A DNA stretch of 8,873 nucleotides from Erysipelotrichaceae bacterium (GTDB lineage: Bacteria > Bacillota_I > Bacilli_A > Erysipelotrichales > Erysipelotrichaceae), in contig JAEDOA010000057.1 of the NCBI GenBank assembly GCA_016302195.1, forward strand, positions 1 to 8,873, in the 5' to 3' direction. The notes beneath the pieces are model-generated. The model was not told the DNA's origin and searched no databases. It saw only the letters and a list, made by a program, of their open reading frames with translations. Made by a program: the position numbers and the translations under genes. The first letter of the stretch is position 1. Each line of letters opens with the position of its first letter. Positions 7,227 to 8,873 of the stretch are shown piece by piece.

Positions 7227-8074
7227 TACCATAATCCCCTTTTACTATAATAATACCCGTCTGTTTCGTTTTTTTGATAAGCAGCAATTACTTCTTGGTT
7301 GTATGTAATCATCACAATGTCTTGATTATAGCCATCAAGCATCAATCTTTTTCCATGGTAAACATCACTAGGATCCTCTATTTGATAATAGGGATAAAAG
7401 CTCAATAAATCATAAGAAGATATTAAGTTATATTTTCCATTCTTTAACATTTCTATTGTATTTGCCTTATCAAGTGAGTATTTATCTATTTTTGTTCTAG
7501 TTAAACTTATCATGGTTGCTAAATTATTTGATTTCTTTGCGATATCTTCTACAAGAGATCTAACATAGGTTCCTGTAGAGCAAACAACTCTAAATGTTAA
7601 TAAATCGTCTATATATTCAAGTATTTCTAATTCATAAATTGTAATATTAATAGGTTTTCTTTCGATAATTGTATTCTCTCTTGCCATACTATATAAATGT
7701 CTTCCATTTACTTTTTTGGCTGAATACATAGGTGGAATTTGAGAAATATTTCCAATAAACCCATCGAGGATTGCTTTTAACTGCTTGTACGATATATGGT
7801 TAAACTTCTTCTGTTCAGTTAAATTTCCTGTTATATCTAAACTATCAGTGGCATAACCAAACTGCATTTTACAAATGTATTCCTTACTGTGATGATTTAA
7901 AAAAGGTAATATTTTTGTTGCTTTACCAATTGTTAATATCATTAATCCACTTGCTAAGGGATCTAAAGTTCCTGTATGACCAATTCTTTGCTCATTTAAG
8001 GCTCTTCTTGCCTGTAAAACTAAATCGTGCGATGTAATACCGCTTTCTTTTTTTACTAATACTACTCCATCCAT
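7226..8074 (-). CDS. truB: tRNA pseudouridine(55) synthase
   Basis: TruB isomerises U55 in the T-loop of tRNAs to pseudouridine. The protein has 282 residues, in the normal range for Bacillota. The catalytic motif GHTGTLDPLASG (32-43) holds the nucleophile Asp38. Further family motifs are QIPPMYSAKKVNG (112-124), with the conserved Tyr117, and VVCSTGTYVRSLVEDIA (163-179), with Arg172. The last 70 or so residues form a short C-terminal domain that does not look like a full PUA domain. The truB-ribF pair is common in bacteria. This is the first gene of the minus-strand series and is divergent from the ttcA-like gene. The ATG at 8074 has a modest AGGT nine bases upstream and gives the standard start MDGVVLVKKESGITSHD. 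Confidence 0.96.
   Translation of the reverse strand: MDGVVLVKKESGITSHDLVLQARRALNEQRIGHTGTLDPLASGLMILTIGKATKILPFLNHHSKEYICKMQFGYATDSLDITGNLTEQKKFNHISYKQLKAILDGFIGNISQIPPMYSAKKVNGRHLYSMARENTIIERKPINITIYELEILEYIDDLLTFRVVCSTGTYVRSLVEDIAKKSNNLATMISLTRTKIDKYSLDKANTIEMLKNGKYNLISSYDLLSFYPYYQIEDPSDVYHGKRLMLDGYNQDIVMITYNQEVIAAYQKNETDGYYYSKRGLW
7236..7243 (-). promoter_or_regulatory. Ribosome binding site that decides the ribF start
   Basis: On the minus strand this reads AAAAGGGG. It lies 9 bases before the ATG at 7226 but only 3 before the in-frame ATG at 7232. The spacing favours 7226, which also forms a TAATG stop-start overlap with truB. Confidence 0.6.
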
Positions 8075-8092
8075 ATGAAAAATACCTATAAA

Positions 8093-8103
8093 ATTTTATC
8101 ATA
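8093..8103 (-). promoter_or_regulatory. Candidate -10 region of the truB operon promoter
   Basis: On the minus strand the intergenic region reads TATGATAAAAT, usable as a -10 TATGAT or an extended -10 TG-A-TAAAAT. It lies 18 bases before the truB ATG, leaving a very short leader that still includes the AGGT ribosome binding site. No convincing -35 is visible at the right spacing. As truB is the first gene after a divergent neighbour, a promoter must lie close by; its exact position is inferred. Confidence 0.45.
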
Positions 8104-8120
8104 TTTTTAATGCAATGAAT

Positions 8121-8126
8121 TATAAT
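8121..8126 (+). promoter_or_regulatory. Candidate -10 box for the ttcA-like gene
   Basis: A perfect TATAAT lies 16 bases before the ATG at 8143. A start about seven bases downstream would give a leader of only about 10 bases and would cut into the AGGGTGAT ribosome binding site. No clear -35 is present about 17 bases upstream. It may be a real promoter giving a nearly leaderless message, or chance in AT-rich DNA. Confidence 0.4.
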
Positions 8127-8142
8127 ATTTAGGGTGATTGCT

Positions 8143-8873
8143 ATGAAATATATTAAGAAAGTGCTTGGTAGTTTACGTAAGGCTGATAATGATTATAAAT
8201 TGATAGAAAATGGTGATAGAATTTGCGTTGGCATCTCTGGTGGAAAAGATTCTACCACATTATTATATTGTTTAAAACTATATCAAATGTTTTCAAAAAA
8301 AGAATATGAGTTAATTCCAATCTACTGTAACATGGGTTTTAGTAATAATGATATCAAACCTTTAGAACAATATATTAGTTCGATAGGCTTAAAGTTAATT
8401 GTCTATCCTACTAGTATTTCCGATATTCTAGATTTAAATCTTGATAAAAATGGAAAACAAAGCTGTTCGCTGTGTTCGCGTCTTAGAAAAGGTGCTATTA
8501 TTAATGCTGCTAAGCAATACAATTGTAATAAGCTTGCTTTTGGTCATCATAATGATGATGCTGTTGAGACATTATTTATGAATATGATTCATGGTGGAAG
8601 AATAGCAACTTTTAAACCATCTACATATCTGGAAAGAAGCAAAGTCACATTAATAAGACCATTAATATACGCCTATGAATCAGATATTATTAATGTTAGT
8701 AAATATCTCAATTTTCCAATTATTAAATCCGGGTGCAAAAATGACGGAAACTCAGAAAGAGCTCAAATGAAACAGTTATTAAATCAGCTATATCATCAAT
8801 ATAAATGTAAAGATAACTTTTCTCTAATGCTAAGAAACTATACAAAAGTAGAATTGTTTAAACCATCTAGTGA
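8143..8873 (+). CDS. ttcA: TtcA-family PP-loop tRNA thiolation enzyme (3' end cut by window edge)
   Basis: The 243 visible codons encode a PP-loop ATPase of the TtcA family. E. coli TtcA uses an Fe-S cluster to turn cytidine 32 of certain tRNAs into 2-thiocytidine. The N-terminal GDRICVGISGGKDSTTLL holds the ATP-binding PP-loop SGGKDS (32-37). Cys108 and Cys111 in SCSLCSRLRKG, with Cys198 in SGCKNDGNSERAQMK, match the three cluster ligands of E. coli TtcA (C122, C125, C222). GHHNDDAVETLFMNM (about 134-148) and IRPLIYAYESDI are also diagnostic. The third Cys sits in a C-x-x-DG-x-S-x-R context seen in Bacillota relatives, whose exact tRNA target is less certain. TilS is unlikely because of the Cys triad. 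The start MKYIKKVLGSLRKAD fits, with GGGTGAT as ribosome binding site. Probably only a few C-terminal residues are missing. It is transcribed away from truB. Confidence 0.88.
   Translation, partial: MKYIKKVLGSLRKADNDYKLIENGDRICVGISGGKDSTTLLYCLKLYQMFSKKEYELIPIYCNMGFSNNDIKPLEQYISSIGLKLIVYPTSISDILDLNLDKNGKQSCSLCSRLRKGAIINAAKQYNCNKLAFGHHNDDAVETLFMNMIHGGRIATFKPSTYLERSKVTLIRPLIYAYESDIINVSKYLNFPIIKSGCKNDGNSERAQMKQLLNQLYHQYKCKDNFSLMLRNYTKVELFKPSS

Noticed and set aside
7114..7308. Open plus-strand frame across the ribF/truB junction
   Set aside because: Antisense to the conserved ribF N-terminus and truB end; no family resemblance.
1..8873. Defence system, CRISPR array, insertion sequence, riboswitch or terminator
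   Set aside because: I found no repeated units, transposase, inverted-repeat ends, structured leader or GC-rich hairpin with a T-run; nearly every base is in a recognised core gene.

Overview
The window is a compact, strongly AT-rich piece of bacterial chromosome carrying only housekeeping genes. Gene content and order point to a low-GC Bacillota. The asp23/yqhY-nusB-xseA-xseB-ispA-tlyA-recN series resembles the Bacillus locus, and xerD-deoB is also a known Bacillus neighbour pair. The missing intervening genes and the short RibF suggest a reduced-genome lineage such as Erysipelotrichia or relatives of Mollicutes. That placement is inference. The genetic code looks standard: nusB ends at a TGA in the expected place and Trp is encoded by TGG.

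Almost everything (positions 1-8074) is one tightly packed minus-strand gene series, read right to left: truB, ribF, an Asp23-family gene, nusB, xseA, xseB, ispA, tlyA, recN, xerD and the first 42 codons of deoB. Junctions are overlaps or gaps of a few bases; the largest gap is about 36 bp (ribF to asp23). No terminator-like hairpin is visible between the genes, so a long polycistronic transcript with translational coupling is likely. A possible internal promoter precedes asp23.

From 8143 a divergent plus-strand gene encodes a TtcA-family PP-loop tRNA thiolation enzyme and runs off the right edge. Only 68 bp separate it from truB, and this stretch holds candidate promoters for both directions.

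By function, the operon mixes tRNA modification (truB), rRNA methylation (tlyA), transcription antitermination (nusB), flavin cofactor synthesis (ribF), isoprenoid chain building (ispA), DNA repair and chromosome resolution (xseAB, recN, xerD) and nucleoside catabolism (deoB). I found no mobile element, CRISPR array, RNA gene or unknown multi-gene system. The most unusual item is the RibF homologue, which has lost its riboflavin kinase domain and departs from the usual motifs in its FAD synthetase domain. The absence of folD, dxs and argR from their Bacillus positions is the next point of interest.
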